NCBI GenBank assembly: GCA_910579145.1
Contig: CAJTTQ010000001.1
Coordinates: forward strand, 110,097-174,096
Source of the DNA: an uncultured Eubacterium sp.
GTDB lineage: Bacteria; Bacillota; Clostridia; Lachnospirales; Lachnospiraceae
DNA: 64,000 nucleotides
Reading direction: 5' to 3'
The notes beneath the pieces are model-generated. The model saw only the letters and a list, made by a program, of their open reading frames with translations. It was not told the origin of the DNA and ran no database searches. How positions within the stretch are numbered: the first letter of the stretch is position 1; each line of letters starts with the position of its first letter. Position numbers and translations under genes: made by a program. Below, in pieces: positions 1 to 9,014 of this stretch.

Positions 1-1031
1 AATGCTTTTCGAAAAAGTGTTTTTTATTTCTCACCTATTTCGGTCTGTTTTCCGTGTTGGATAACAGCGTGAAGTTGATGGTGGAACAGTTTTTTCCAAA
101 ACTGTCCGCGCCGGTGGGATATTATGTGGTGAATGTGCTGCGAACGGCGGCGCTCCTTTTGATCCTGATACTATATAAAAAATATGCGGCGCCGGTCATA
201 CGCTCCCTCGCGGATATCGGAAAGGGCAGATGGTGGAAGCTGGTGCTGATTTCCCTGATGTTTTATCTGTTACAGGCTACATTCAGTATTTTGGAACGGC
301 TTGGTGTGCTGCCGGAACTGCCCCTGTTTATCATGTTTGTCACAGTCAGTTTCCTGATGTGCGCGGTATACGGCGTTGTATTCAGCAATATCAGTTATAT
401 GGAAAAGGATGCGGAGGCAGCGTTGATCCGGCAGAATGCGGAATATCTTTCCGCTCAGCTGTCTACCCTGCAGGGCGCGGAGGAAACGCACCGCAGATTC
501 CGCCACGATATGAGACATCACCTGAACATGATCGCGGAATATGCAAAAAACGACGATGTTTCCGGCATTCTTTCTTATGTCAGGGAATACAGCGTTGAGG
601 GTTCGGAAGCGGAAGTAAAACGGTATTCCGTAAACAGTACGGTAAATATGATCCTTTCCGCTTATGCAGGCAAGGCGGGGGAAAGCGGCATCCAATTTTC
701 TGTCAGGTGTACTGTTCCGGAAAAGCTGGCAGTAAGGGATATCGATCTGATCGCCCTTTTGGGAAATCTGCTGGAAAATGCCCTGCACGGCTGTCAGAAG
801 TGCGGGAAAGAGACCTCATATATCGAAACACAAATCCGTCTGCAACATGACAGGCTTGTCATTGTCTGTGATAATACCTGTCCGCAGGATCTCGAGATCG
901 CAGATGGACTTCCCGTCCGCAGGAGCATCGGCATATCCAGTATTGCTGCCGTCTGCCAGAAGTATAGAGGTAATCTGGATTACAGGGTGGAAAATGGAGT
1001 CTGTTCCGTCTGCGTTGTCCTGAGCGTGTAG
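1..1031 (+). CDS. GHKL sensor histidine kinase, 5' end outside window
   Basis: This is the C-terminal part of a membrane sensor kinase of the AgrC/ComD (HPK10, GHKL) type, which signals to a LytTR-type response regulator in known systems. The frame is open to the left edge, and a GTG at 54 is probably internal because the residues before it are hydrophobic and look like part of a membrane segment. Further membrane segments follow (around 120-170 and 235-275), then a linker coiled coil. The H-box is RHDMRHHL near base 515, the N-box is NLLENALHG near 763, and a GIGISSI glycine motif lies near 925. The C-terminal ATPase domain is complete. No response regulator is visible in the window, so the partner, if adjacent, lies to the left. 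Family call is firm; ligand unknown. Confidence 0.85.
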   Translation, partial: CFSKKCFLFLTYFGLFSVLDNSVKLMVEQFFPKLSAPVGYYVVNVLRTAALLLILILYKKYAAPVIRSLADIGKGRWWKLVLISLMFYLLQATFSILERLGVLPELPLFIMFVTVSFLMCAVYGVVFSNISYMEKDAEAALIRQNAEYLSAQLSTLQGAEETHRRFRHDMRHHLNMIAEYAKNDDVSGILSYVREYSVEGSEAEVKRYSVNSTVNMILSAYAGKAGESGIQFSVRCTVPEKLAVRDIDLIALLGNLLENALHGCQKCGKETSYIETQIRLQHDRLVIVCDNTCPQDLEIADGLPVRRSIGISSIAAVCQKYRGNLDYRVENGVCSVCVVLSV

Positions 1032-1096
1032 GACAATCCCTGGCGGGGTGATTTCCGTTTAAAAAACAAAAAATAATACAAAATTAAAAATTTTTC

Positions 1097-1125
1097 TTGA
1101 CAAATAGACAAACATGATATATCAT
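1097..1125 (+). promoter_or_regulatory. sigma-A promoter of tRNA-Glu
   Basis: A perfect -35 TTGACA (1097-1102) is followed by a 17-base spacer and TATCAT (1120-1125). It ends 19 bases before the tRNA, which fits a dedicated tRNA promoter. Confidence 0.75.
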
Positions 1126-1144
1126 AGTTTTTGTGATGTGAAAT

Positions 1145-1216
1145 GGTCCGTTGGTCAAGCGGCTAAGACGCTGCCCTCTCACGGCAGAAACAGGGGTTCG
1201 ATTCCCCTACGGACTA
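1145..1216 (+). tRNA. tRNA-Glu (anticodon CTC)
   Basis: The cloverleaf can be folded by eye. The acceptor stem GGTCCGT (1145-1151) pairs with ACGGACT (1209-1215) with one G-T pair. The anticodon stem CTGCC/GGCAG encloses the loop CTCTCAC, giving anticodon CTC, which reads GAG. The T arm is CAGGGGTTCGATTCCCCT. The CCA end is not encoded. It stands alone between its own promoter and terminator. Confidence 0.93.
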
Positions 1217-1225
1217 TGAATGATA

Positions 1226-1260
1226 ACCTCGGGAACGTATATCAGTTCCCGAGGTTTTTT
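1226..1260 (+). terminator. Rho-independent terminator after tRNA-Glu
   Basis: An 11-bp arm (1226-1236), an 8-base loop and its complement (1245-1254) are followed by six T residues. It closes the tRNA transcript and lies only about 30 bases before the start of the ABC exporter gene. Confidence 0.85.
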
Positions 1261-1293
1261 GCAGAGAGAAATGAAAATAGAAATGAGGAAGAG

Positions 1294-3045
1294 ATGGAAG
1301 AAAAAAAGTATTTTAAATGGAACGAATTTCTCAGTTACTATAAGCCGTTCAAAGGTATCTTTGCGGCCGACATGTTTTTTGCCTTTCTGGGAGCCGCGAC
1401 GACGCTCGTGATCCCGCTGATCGTCCGCTATATAACCGGGACGGTCGTTTATATGCCGAAAGACCAGATCCTTTCCACGATACTCGTGCTGGGGGCGGTC
1501 ATGACGCTTCTCGTGCTGATCCAGTGCGGCAGCAATTATTTTATCGGCAATTACGGCCATGTAATGGGCGCGAAGATCGAGTACAACATGAGGAAGGAAA
1601 TTTTTGAACACTATCAAAAACTTTCTTTTTCTTTTTATGATAACCAGAAGGTCGGGCAGCTCATGTCCAGGATCACGAGCGATCTGTTTGACATAACGGA
1701 ACTTCTGCACCACGGGCCGGAAGACGTCGTGATCTCCTTTATCAAATTCATCGGAACGCTGGCGATCTTAGTCTGGGTGAACCCGAGGCTGGCGTTAGCC
1801 GCGTTCCTGCTCATACCGGTCATGTTCATTTACGCGTATGTGCTGAATAAGAAAATGAAGCGGGCGTTTAAGAAAAACCGTGAAAAGATCGCGGAGATCA
1901 ACGCCGGCATCGAGGATAACCTCTCGGGCATCCGCGTTGTAAAATCGTTTGCCAATGAAGAAGAGGAACAGAGAAAATTCGCGGTCGGGAACAAAGGATT
2001 TCTCGACAGCAAAAAGAACAGTTACTTTTATATGGGGCAGTACCACGCCGGGCTCAATGCGTTTATTACGATGATCACCGTTCTCGTCGTCATCGTCGGC
2101 GCGGTATTTCTGACGGATGGAAGCCTGAATGCCCCGGATCTGATCACGTTTTTACTCTATGTGAACAATTTTACCGAACCGGTGCAGAAACTGATCAACT
2201 TTACCGAGCAGTTCCAAAATGGGATTTCAGGTTATGAGAGGTTCCGCGAGATGCTGGCCGTCGAGCCGGAGATCAAAGAGTCCGTTCATCCGGTTCAGGC
2301 AGAAAACATCAAAGGGGATATCCGTTTCGATGATGTCGGTTTCCGCTATGAAGAGGATCAGGAAAAGGTGCTGAGCCATGTAAGCCTGCATGTGCAGGCC
2401 GGGGAGTACGTGGCGTTAGTCGGTTCCTCGGGTGCCGGCAAGACGACGCTTTGCAGCCTGATCCCGAGATTTTATGAAGTGACGTTCGGAGCCATCTATG
2501 TGGATGATGTGGATATCCGGGAGTATTCTCTGAAAAGCCTGCGCCAGAACATCGGCGTCGTCCAGCAGGATGTGTACCTGTTTGCGGGAACGGTCATTGA
2601 TAATATCCGCTACGGGAGGCCGGACGCGACGAGGGAGGAGATCATAGAGGCCGCCAAAAACGCGAATGCGCATGAATTTATCATGAACCTTCCGGAAGGA
2701 TATGAGACGAATATCGGCCAGCGGGGCGTGAAACTGTCCGGCGGGCAGAAGCAGCGGCTTTCGATCGCGCGCGTTTTCCTGAAAAATCCGCCGATCCTCA
2801 TCTTTGATGAAGCGACGTCGGCGCTCGACAATGAGAGTGAAAAGGTCGTACAGGGGTCATTAGAACAGCTGGCGAAAAACCGGACGACGTTTGTGATCGC
2901 CCACCGGCTTTCCACGATACGGAACGCGAAACGCATCCTCGTACTGACGGAGGAAGGGATCGCGGAACAGGGGACGCACCGGGAACTCATGGAAAAACGC
3001 GGGACCTATTACAGCCTGTATACGTTGTCGGGCGGCGCGGAGTGA
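1294..3045 (+). CDS. ABC exporter, fused permease and ATPase
   Basis: A 583-residue half-transporter of the MsbA/MdlB/LmrA type: an N-terminal six-helix membrane domain (about residues 20-310) followed by a nucleotide-binding domain. Visible motifs are Walker A GSSGAGKTT (residues 377-385), a Q-loop VVQQD, the signature LSGGQ (481-485), Walker B ILIFDEATSALD and a switch histidine in IAHRLST. It should act as a homodimer or with another half-transporter to export a hydrophobic compound, lipid or peptide; the substrate cannot be read. The open frame extends upstream through the tRNA, but ATG 1294 behind GAGGAAGAG, after the tRNA terminator, is the sensible start. No partner half-transporter is adjacent. 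Confidence 0.9.
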   Translation: MEEKKYFKWNEFLSYYKPFKGIFAADMFFAFLGAATTLVIPLIVRYITGTVVYMPKDQILSTILVLGAVMTLLVLIQCGSNYFIGNYGHVMGAKIEYNMRKEIFEHYQKLSFSFYDNQKVGQLMSRITSDLFDITELLHHGPEDVVISFIKFIGTLAILVWVNPRLALAAFLLIPVMFIYAYVLNKKMKRAFKKNREKIAEINAGIEDNLSGIRVVKSFANEEEEQRKFAVGNKGFLDSKKNSYFYMGQYHAGLNAFITMITVLVVIVGAVFLTDGSLNAPDLITFLLYVNNFTEPVQKLINFTEQFQNGISGYERFREMLAVEPEIKESVHPVQAENIKGDIRFDDVGFRYEEDQEKVLSHVSLHVQAGEYVALVGSSGAGKTTLCSLIPRFYEVTFGAIYVDDVDIREYSLKSLRQNIGVVQQDVYLFAGTVIDNIRYGRPDATREEIIEAAKNANAHEFIMNLPEGYETNIGQRGVKLSGGQKQRLSIARVFLKNPPILIFDEATSALDNESEKVVQGSLEQLAKNRTTFVIAHRLSTIRNAKRILVLTEEGIAEQGTHRELMEKRGTYYSLYTLSGGAE

Positions 3046-3097
3046 TGGCTGGCGTGAAAAGGCTTGCGAAAACAGCTGTAAATAGAAAAACGTTTGG

Positions 3098-3136
3098 ATC
3101 GTTTGCAAAAATCGTTTGCAAAAATCGTTTGCAAAA
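3098..3136 (+). repeat. Three tandem copies of a 13-bp unit
   Basis: The unit ATCGTTTGCAAAA occurs three times head to tail (3098, 3111, 3124) and a partial copy follows. It lies in the 213-base gap between the ABC exporter and rimP, just upstream of a possible -10 TATGAT at 3169. Function unknown; it could be simple slippage. Confidence 0.9.
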
Positions 3137-3200
3137 ATTGCAAAAAAGTATTGCAATTTGATTTTAACTATGATACACTGAAAATGTTGTTGATGGGTAA

Positions 3201-3232
3201 AATGAGTGGACGCAAGTCCACTCATTGTTTTT
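3201..3232 (+). terminator. Intrinsic terminator or attenuator before rimP
   Basis: An 11-bp perfect stem (3201-3211 with 3216-3226), a GCAA tetraloop and a GTTTTT tail form a typical terminator. It sits only 14 bases before the rimP ribosome site and downstream of a possible TATGAT -10 (3169-3174; no convincing -35). It may simply end the ABC exporter transcript 155 bases upstream, or attenuate the rimP-nusA operon. Confidence 0.75.
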
Positions 3233-3258
3233 AGGTTACAAGAAAAGAGGGTTGCTTT

Positions 3259-3774
3259 TTGAGTAAACATCAGGAATACGAGAAGCGTACGGAGCAATTG
3301 ATCCTTCCTATTTTGGAGGAACACCATTTTGAACTCATAGACGTGGAATTTGTAAAAGAGGCAGGAAGCTGGCATCTTCGGGCATATATCGACAAAGAGG
3401 GCGGAATTACGATCGATGATCTCACGCTTGTAAATCACGCGCTGGGGGATCGGATGGATCAGGAAGATTTTATCGAGGAATCCTACGTTTTGGAAGTGAG
3501 TTCTCCGGGACTTCTCCGGCCGTTTAAAAAACCGAAAGATTACATAAGAAACCTGGGCAATGATGTCGAGGTAAAATTATATGCGCCTGTGGAATGGGAG
3601 CAGGATGGAACGACGTATTCCGACAAGGAATTTATCGGTATATTAAAAGAATATGAGGCGCCGTCAGAACAGACCGTAAACGGCGGAACGATCGTTCTTG
3701 CCTTTGATGGCGAGGATACTCTGGAAATAGAAATAAAAAATATTGCATGTATTCGCAAGTCGATTGATTTTTAA
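3259..3774 (+). CDS. rimP: Ribosome maturation factor RimP
   Basis: A 171-residue RimP, which binds the 30S head and helps S12-dependent maturation. The N-terminal half carries the family pattern FELIDVEFVKEAGSWHLR and the G-rich IDKEGGITIDD, then SSPGLLRPFK; the C-terminal SH3-like domain follows with FDGEDTLEIEIKNI. The start is TTG 3259 behind AGAGGG; no ATG precedes the conserved region. It opens the classic rimP-nusA-rnpM-ylxQ-infB-rbfA operon. The last 28 bases of its conserved coding end are repeated in the spacer before nusA. Confidence 0.93.
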   Translation: MSKHQEYEKRTEQLILPILEEHHFELIDVEFVKEAGSWHLRAYIDKEGGITIDDLTLVNHALGDRMDQEDFIEESYVLEVSSPGLLRPFKKPKDYIRNLGNDVEVKLYAPVEWEQDGTTYSDKEFIGILKEYEAPSEQTVNGGTIVLAFDGEDTLEIEIKNIACIRKSIDF

Positions 3775-3798
3775 GAGCAAACATGTGAAGTGTTCTAG

Positions 3799-3826
3799 CC
3801 TTTGATGGCGGGGATACTCTGGAAAT
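3799..3826 (+). repeat. Duplicated fragment of the rimP 3' end
   Basis: Bases 3799-3826 repeat rimP bases 3701-3728 with a single difference (A to G). The copy is out of frame with any gene and lies between the rimP stop and nusA, so it is a non-coding remnant of a duplication about 98 bases long whose remaining part has diverged or been lost. Confidence 0.85.
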
Positions 3827-3860
3827 GAAGTGAAATGGCGTGCGTGAATGGAGGCTAACA

Positions 3861-4934
3861 ATGAAGGCGAAAAATAATAAAACGACAACGAACGGTAATC
3901 CGGAATTGATTGAGGCATTAAAGGCGATTGAAAAAGAAAAAGATATCAGCAAAGACATTTTGATCGAGGCGATACAGAATTCCCTGCTGGCGGCGTGCAA
4001 AGACCAGTTCGGAAAATCGGATAACGTCCGCGTCACCCTGGACGAAAACACCGGGGAATTCCATGTATATCAGGATAAAGAAGTAGTGGAAGAGGTCGAA
4101 GATGAGACGCTTCAGATTTCTATCGTGGAAGCGCAGGCAAAGTATGGGGAAACAGAGCTCGGCGCGAATGTGAGCATCGAGGTGACACCGAAAAATTTCG
4201 GACGTATTTCGGCGCAAAAAGCAAAACAGGTAGTGGTCCAGAAAATACGCGAAGAGGAGAGAAAGGTTCTGTTTGACCAGTATTATATGAAGGAACGGGA
4301 TATCATAACCGGGACGGTACAGCGATATAACGGCGGAAACTATACGATCAATATCGGAAAGATCGATACGGTACTTACCGAAGCAGAGCAGGTGAAGACC
4401 GAAAGGTTCCAGTCCCATGAGAAAATAAAACTGTATGTGACCGAAGTGAGAGATACGACGAGAGGGCCGCGGATTACCGTGAGCCGTACCCATCCGGAGC
4501 TGGTGAAACGTCTGTTTGAAGCGGAAGTGGCGGAAGTACAGAGCGGTGTCGTGGAGATCAAAAATGTTTCGAGGGAAGCCGGTTCCCGTTCGAAGATAGC
4601 GGTGTACAGCAACAATCCCGATGTCGATCCGGTCGGCGCCTGTGTCGGTGTGAATGGGGCGCGCGTGAATATGGTAGTCGATGAACTTCGCGGGGAGAAG
4701 ATCGATATTGTGGAATGGAACGAAAATCCGGCTATTTTTATCGAGCATGCGCTCAGTCCGTCGAGAGTGCTGTCAGTTACCGTGGATCCAGAGGAAAAGA
4801 CGGCCGTTGTTATCGTACCGGACTACCAGCTTTCGCTAGCCATCGGCAAGGAGGGACAAAATGCCAGGCTTGCGGCCAGGCTGACCGGTTATAAGATCGA
4901 TATAAAGAGTGAAACGCAGAGTTTGGATAGTTAA
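3861..4934 (+). CDS. nusA: Transcription termination/antitermination factor NusA
   Basis: A 357-residue NusA with the usual order: N-terminal RNA polymerase-binding domain (about 1-125), S1 domain (about 130-200, GTVQRYNGGNYTINIG), KH1 (around residues 230-275, with PVGACVGVNGARV) and KH2 (IGKEGQNARLAARLTG near the end). It lacks the C-terminal acidic repeats of proteobacteria, as normal for Firmicutes. ATG 3861 is preceded by GGAGG at 3850-3854; an upstream in-frame GTG (3840) has no ribosome site. The length matches clostridial homologues. Confidence 0.96.
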   Translation: MKAKNNKTTTNGNPELIEALKAIEKEKDISKDILIEAIQNSLLAACKDQFGKSDNVRVTLDENTGEFHVYQDKEVVEEVEDETLQISIVEAQAKYGETELGANVSIEVTPKNFGRISAQKAKQVVVQKIREEERKVLFDQYYMKERDIITGTVQRYNGGNYTINIGKIDTVLTEAEQVKTERFQSHEKIKLYVTEVRDTTRGPRITVSRTHPELVKRLFEAEVAEVQSGVVEIKNVSREAGSRSKIAVYSNNPDVDPVGACVGVNGARVNMVVDELRGEKIDIVEWNENPAIFIEHALSPSRVLSVTVDPEEKTAVVIVPDYQLSLAIGKEGQNARLAARLTGYKIDIKSETQSLDS

Positions 4935-4966
4935 AAGATTTCGTCTGGAAGTTAGGAGTGGTTTTT

Positions 4967-5263
4967 GTGGTAAAAAAGAAAATTCCAATGCGGCAGTGTG
5001 TCGGATGTCGGGAGAGCAGGCCGAAAACGGAACTAATCCGCATCGTGAGATCCGAAGACATTGTGGGATGTGATGACAAAGAGAGCAGGTCGGTGTCGGT
5101 CGATGTGGACCGAACAGGGAAGGCAAATGGAAGAGGAGCTTATTTGTGCGATCGATTGGAATGTCTTCAAAAGGCGCGGAAAAACCACGGACTTGACCGG
5201 GCGTTTAAAATAAATATCAAAGATGAAATATACGATGATCTGGAAAGGCAGTTGAGTGAATGA
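4967..5263 (+). CDS. rnpM: RNase P modulator RnpM (YlxR)
   Basis: A small 98-residue protein with the diagnostic MRQCVGCRESRPKTELIRIV start and a later RGAYLC motif of the YlxR/DUF448 family, shown in B. subtilis to bind and modulate RNase P RNA. Two candidate GTG starts exist; GTG 4967 has AGGAG eight bases upstream, while GTG 4958 overlaps that ribosome site. The stop overlaps the start of the next gene by four bases (ATGA), indicating coupling. Confidence 0.9.
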   Translation: MVKKKIPMRQCVGCRESRPKTELIRIVRSEDIVGCDDKESRSVSVDVDRTGKANGRGAYLCDRLECLQKARKNHGLDRAFKINIKDEIYDDLERQLSE

Positions 5264-5577
5264 TTCAAGACAGGAAGACATTTGGAACACTGGGACTGGC
5301 GATGAAGTCAGGAAATGTAGCCAGCGGCGAATTTATGACGGAGAAGGCGATCCGTTCGGGAACGGCGAAGCTTGTCATCGTTGCAGAGGATGCCTCTGAC
5401 AATACGAAGAAAAAATTTCGGAATTCATGCAGTTATTACCGGGTTCCTATGGCGGTATTTGGGGAAAAAGAGATACTTGGAAATGCGATCGGGAAAGAAT
5501 TTCGGGCTTCCCTAGCCGTTTTGGATCAGGGATTTGCATCATCCATTAGTAAAAATTTAGATTTGGAGGAAATGTAG
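5260..5577 (+). CDS. rplGA: L7Ae-family ribosomal protein YlxQ
   Basis: A 105-residue L7Ae/L30e/S12e-family RNA-binding protein, usually encoded between rnpM and infB. The family pattern is seen in [29 protein letters not shown] and [18 protein letters not shown]. The family binds kink-turn RNA. It overlaps rnpM by ATGA, and the ribosome site of infB (GGAGG at 5565-5569) lies within its last codons, so three genes are translationally linked. Confidence 0.9.
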   Translation: MIQDRKTFGTLGLAMKSGNVASGEFMTEKAIRSGTAKLVIVAEDASDNTKKKFRNSCSYYRVPMAVFGEKEILGNAIGKEFRASLAVLDQGFASSISKNLDLEEM

Positions 5578-5578
5578 T

Positions 5579-8566
5579 ATGGCAAAAATGAGGATATTTG
5601 AAATAGCGAGAAGTTTACAATCAAAAGATAAAAAAATCAAAAGCGGGGATCTGGTGAAACTTTTGAATGATAACGGTTTTGATGTTAAAGGTGCCAATAG
5701 CAACATTGAAGATGATGCAATCGCGTTTTTGTTGAAAACTTTTAATAATAAAAAGCCTTCCGCGAAACAGGAGAAGAGTAAGACGGCGCCGGAGCAAAGA
5801 CCAGAGAAAACGGTTTCATCTGAACAAGTGGTGAAACAGTCAGACGGGCCGCAGGCCAGCGTGCCGGCGGCGTCTCAGGAAACGGCAGAAAAGCCGGGAA
5901 AAGAGACAGAGAAGCCAATACGGCAAATGTCGGAGGAGCCGAATTCGCATAGATCGGAAGAGTCCGGAACGCATACACAGGAGAAGAAGGAAACGAACAT
6001 GCAGGAAGGACTGAAAGAGCAAATGACAGAGGAGTCGAAGAAACAGATGGTGGAAGAGCCGAAAACACAAAAGCCGGAAGAGACGAAGAAACCCGCAGCC
6101 GAAAAAGAGCAGCGCGATGAGAGAAATTCTTCGCAGGGAAATGTCTCCAATCCGAATCATACAGATCGGGGAGAACGCCGCGGCAATGGCCCGAAGTCGT
6201 CGGAGGAAAATAACGGCGGGCGTAGAAACCAGCCAAACGGTGGTGGTGAGCGCAGAAACCAGGGCGGAGACCGAAGGAATCAGGGAAGCAAAGATCGCAG
6301 AAACGACCGCCGGAATCAGGGAGCGGGCGGCCGCGGGAATAATGGAACGAGGAATAACGGGACACGCGGAAATGAAAACGGTGGAGACCGGAGAAACCAG
6401 GGGGCAGGAGACCGCAGAAATGACCGCCGCGGTCAGGGAAATGGCCAGGGAGGCGGAACCCGTGGCGGCGCGCAGGGGATGCGCGGAGGCTCACAAGGTG
6501 GGCGTACAGGTGCACAAGGTGGGCGTACAGGTGCACAAGGTGCACGTACAGGTGCACCTGGCAGAAGGCAGAATAATAACCGCGGCGGTGAGCGGGTGTT
6601 TGAGAGGTTTGAAAAGGCGCAGAGCGGTTTTGACGGGATCAAACAGGAGCAGAAGAATTCCCGCAAGAGGAATAAAAAGGCGCCGGAAAAGGGAACATAC
6701 AAAAAGTCCAGTAAAGAGGAAATGAACCGTATACGGAACAAAAAAGATCCGAACCGCAAAGGCGCGTTCATCAAACCGGAACCGGTGGCAAAAGAGCCGG
6801 AAGAGACGATCAAGCAGATCACGATCCCAGAAAGCCTGACGATCCGCGAACTGGCGGAACGCATGAAGATGCCGGCATCGGCGCTCGTAAAGAAATTGTT
6901 CCTTCAGGGGCAGGTCGTATCGCTCAATCAGGATATTACATTTGAAGAGGCAGAAGAGATCGCTCTGGAATTTGATATCATCGCGGAGATGGAAGAAAAA
7001 GTGGATATGGTAGCGGAACTTCTGAAAGAGGAAGAAGAGCCGGAAGAGAAGATGAAGAAACGTCCGCCTGTCGTGTGCGTCATGGGACACGTAGACCACG
7101 GAAAGACGTCTCTTTTGGACGCGATCCGCGAAGAAGATGTCACCTCCCACGAGGCCGGCGGGATCACTCAGCATATCGGCGCCTATGTCGTGGAGAGCAA
7201 GGGAGAAAAGATCACGTTTCTCGATACGCCAGGACATGAGGCATTTACTTCCATGCGTATGCGGGGCGCGCAGTCTACCGATATCGCAATCCTTGTCGTG
7301 GCGGCGGACGACGGCGTGATGCCGCAGACTGTCGAGGCAATCAACCACGCGAAGGCAGCCGGTGTCGAAATCATCGTAGCGATCAATAAGATCGACAAGG
7401 CAGGCGCCAATATCGAGCGGGTAAAGCAGGAACTGGCAGAATACGAACTCATTCCAGAGGACTGGGGCGGAAGCACGATCTTCGTGCCGGTATCGGCCCA
7501 CACGAAAGAGGGTATTGACCAGTTGCTGGAGATGATCGTCCTCACGGCAGAGGTGATGGAACTGAAAGCGAATCCGGACCGCAAGGCGAGGGGTATCGTG
7601 ATCGAGGCCCGTTTGGATAAGGGACGCGGACCGGTTGCCACCGTTCTCGTACAAAAAGGTGTGCTCCGAATCGGCGACCACGTTGCCATCGGTACGGCGC
7701 ACGGAAAAGTCCGGGCTATGATTGATCACCACGGCGAGCGGGTGAAGGCGGCAAAACCGTCTACTCCTGTAGAAATCCTCGGTCTGAACGGTGCTCCAGA
7801 TGCCGGTGAGATCGTCGTGGCGACAGAGAGTGATAAGGAAGCAAAACAGATTTCCCAGGCATACATTGACCAGGGTAAGGATAAACTATTGGAGGAGACG
7901 AAAGCGAAGAAGCTTTCGCTCGACGGCCTGTTTAACCAGATCCAGGCAGGAAACGTCAAGGATCTGAACCTGATCATCAAAGCCGATGTCCAGGGTTCGG
8001 TAGAGGCCGTAAAACAGAGCCTGCTCAAGCTGAGCAATGAGGAAGTTGCCGTGCGCGTCATCCACGGCGGTGTCGGCGCCATCAATGAATCCGACGTGTC
8101 GCTGGCGAGCGCGTCGAACGCGATCATCATCGGCTTTAACATCCGGCCGGACAATACGGCGAAGGAGATCGCTGACCGCGAGAATGTGGACGTCCGCCTG
8201 TACCGTGTCATTTATGACGCGATCGAGGATATCGAGCACGCGCTCAAAGGAATGCTGGAGCCGATCTACGAGGAGAAAGTGATCGGCCACGTCGAGGTGC
8301 GCCAGACATTTAAGGCGTCCGGAGTCGGAACGATCGCCGGGTCCTACGTGCTGGACGGCAAGGTGGAGCGGGGCTGCAAATGCCGCGTTTCCCGCGGAGA
8401 GGAACTTATTTTTGAGGGCAACCTGGCTTCTCTTAAGAGGTTCAAGGACGATGTGAAGGACGTTGCCGCAGGCTATGAGTGCGGTCTTGTATTTGAAAAC
8501 TTTAATGACATTCAGGAAGAGGACAGGGTAGAGTGCTACGTGATGGTAGAAGTGCCTCGTACCTGA
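5579..8566 (+). CDS. infB: Translation initiation factor IF-2
   Basis: A 995-residue IF-2, clearly longer than the roughly 700-residue B. subtilis protein. After an IF2_N domain (about 1-55) comes an acidic E/K/P-rich segment (60-190), then an Arg/Gly/Asn-rich segment (190-340) with RRNQG-like repeats and three GGRTGAQ-like heptads, then a second IF2_N domain (about 415-465). The G domain has GHVDHGKT (503-510), DTPGHEAF and NKID, followed by domains II to IV. It brings fMet-tRNA to the 30S subunit. The expansion is confined to the unstructured N-terminal region. ATG 5579 follows the upstream stop by one base. Confidence 0.97.
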   Translation: MAKMRIFEIARSLQSKDKKIKSGDLVKLLNDNGFDVKGANSNIEDDAIAFLLKTFNNKKPSAKQEKSKTAPEQRPEKTVSSEQVVKQSDGPQASVPAASQETAEKPGKETEKPIRQMSEEPNSHRSEESGTHTQEKKETNMQEGLKEQMTEESKKQMVEEPKTQKPEETKKPAAEKEQRDERNSSQGNVSNPNHTDRGERRGNGPKSSEENNGGRRNQPNGGGERRNQGGDRRNQGSKDRRNDRRNQGAGGRGNNGTRNNGTRGNENGGDRRNQGAGDRRNDRRGQGNGQGGGTRGGAQGMRGGSQGGRTGAQGGRTGAQGARTGAPGRRQNNNRGGERVFERFEKAQSGFDGIKQEQKNSRKRNKKAPEKGTYKKSSKEEMNRIRNKKDPNRKGAFIKPEPVAKEPEETIKQITIPESLTIRELAERMKMPASALVKKLFLQGQVVSLNQDITFEEAEEIALEFDIIAEMEEKVDMVAELLKEEEEPEEKMKKRPPVVCVMGHVDHGKTSLLDAIREEDVTSHEAGGITQHIGAYVVESKGEKITFLDTPGHEAFTSMRMRGAQSTDIAILVVAADDGVMPQTVEAINHAKAAGVEIIVAINKIDKAGANIERVKQELAEYELIPEDWGGSTIFVPVSAHTKEGIDQLLEMIVLTAEVMELKANPDRKARGIVIEARLDKGRGPVATVLVQKGVLRIGDHVAIGTAHGKVRAMIDHHGERVKAAKPSTPVEILGLNGAPDAGEIVVATESDKEAKQISQAYIDQGKDKLLEETKAKKLSLDGLFNQIQAGNVKDLNLIIKADVQGSVEAVKQSLLKLSNEEVAVRVIHGGVGAINESDVSLASASNAIIIGFNIRPDNTAKEIADRENVDVRLYRVIYDAIEDIEHALKGMLEPIYEEKVIGHVEVRQTFKASGVGTIAGSYVLDGKVERGCKCRVSRGEELIFEGNLASLKRFKDDVKDVAAGYECGLVFENFNDIQEEDRVECYVMVEVPRT
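6493..6555 (+). repeat. Three 21-bp tandem repeats inside infB
   Basis: Units start at 6493, 6514 and 6535; the first two are identical and the third differs by two bases. Each encodes a seven-residue QGGRTGA-type heptad in the Arg/Gly-rich linker of IF-2. The near-identity at DNA level suggests recent expansion and probable length variation between strains. Confidence 0.93.
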
Positions 8567-8647
8567 TAAATAGTGATGCGTAACCAAGCTGCAGCAAAGG
8601 GGCCAGTCGGACGGAGAAAAGACAGCTGTGGCAGAATGGGGGAAATC

Positions 8648-9004
8648 ATGAAAAAGAACAGCGTAAAAAATATTCGTATCAACAGTGAGGTCCAGCGGGA
8701 GATGAGCCGGATCATCGCGGAAGAAATAAAAGATCCGAGAGTGCATCCGATGACATCGGTGATGGGGGTCGAGGTTACACCGGATCTGAAGTATGCGAAA
8801 ATATTCATTAGTGTATTTGGGAGTGAGGAGGAGAAGGAAAAGACGATGGAAGGGCTGAAAAAGAGCGCTTCATTCGCCAGGGTACAGTTAGCAAAGAGAA
8901 TGAATCTCAGAAATACGCCGGAACTTACTTTTGTTTTGGATCACTCGATCGAGTATGGCGTAAACATGTCAAAGAGGATTGACGAGGTCAATCATAAAAG
9001 GTAG
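8648..9004 (+). CDS. rbfA: 30S ribosome-binding factor RbfA
   Basis: A 118-residue KH-like cold-shock protein that binds the 16S 5' helix during 30S maturation. Family patterns include NSEVQREMSRIIAEEIKDPR, VTPDLKYAKIFISVFG and PELTFVLDHSIEYG. The open frame extends to 8573, but ATG 8648 behind GGGGG(A) gives the standard N-terminus (MKKNSVKNIRI) and length. It follows infB in the usual order. Confidence 0.92.
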   Translation: MKKNSVKNIRINSEVQREMSRIIAEEIKDPRVHPMTSVMGVEVTPDLKYAKIFISVFGSEEEKEKTMEGLKKSASFARVQLAKRMNLRNTPELTFVLDHSIEYGVNMSKRIDEVNHKR

Positions 9005-9014
9005 GAGGGATACG

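Noticed and set aside
3098..3136. Possible replication-origin iterons or CRISPR remnant
   Set aside because: The 13-bp units have no spacers, no DnaA-box clusters and no replication gene nearby; simple tandem repeats are the cautious reading.
3918..4748. A 276-codon minus-strand open frame opposite nusA
   Set aside because: It is fully covered by a conserved gene and shows no independent coding evidence.
6493..6555. Possible CRISPR-like repeat
   Set aside because: The 21-bp units are directly adjacent with no spacers and encode in-frame heptads of IF-2.
6491..7732. A 413-codon open frame on the minus strand opposite infB
   Set aside because: It lies entirely opposite the conserved IF-2 coding region, has biased His/Phe/Arg composition typical of a shadow frame, and has no ribosome site or promoter.
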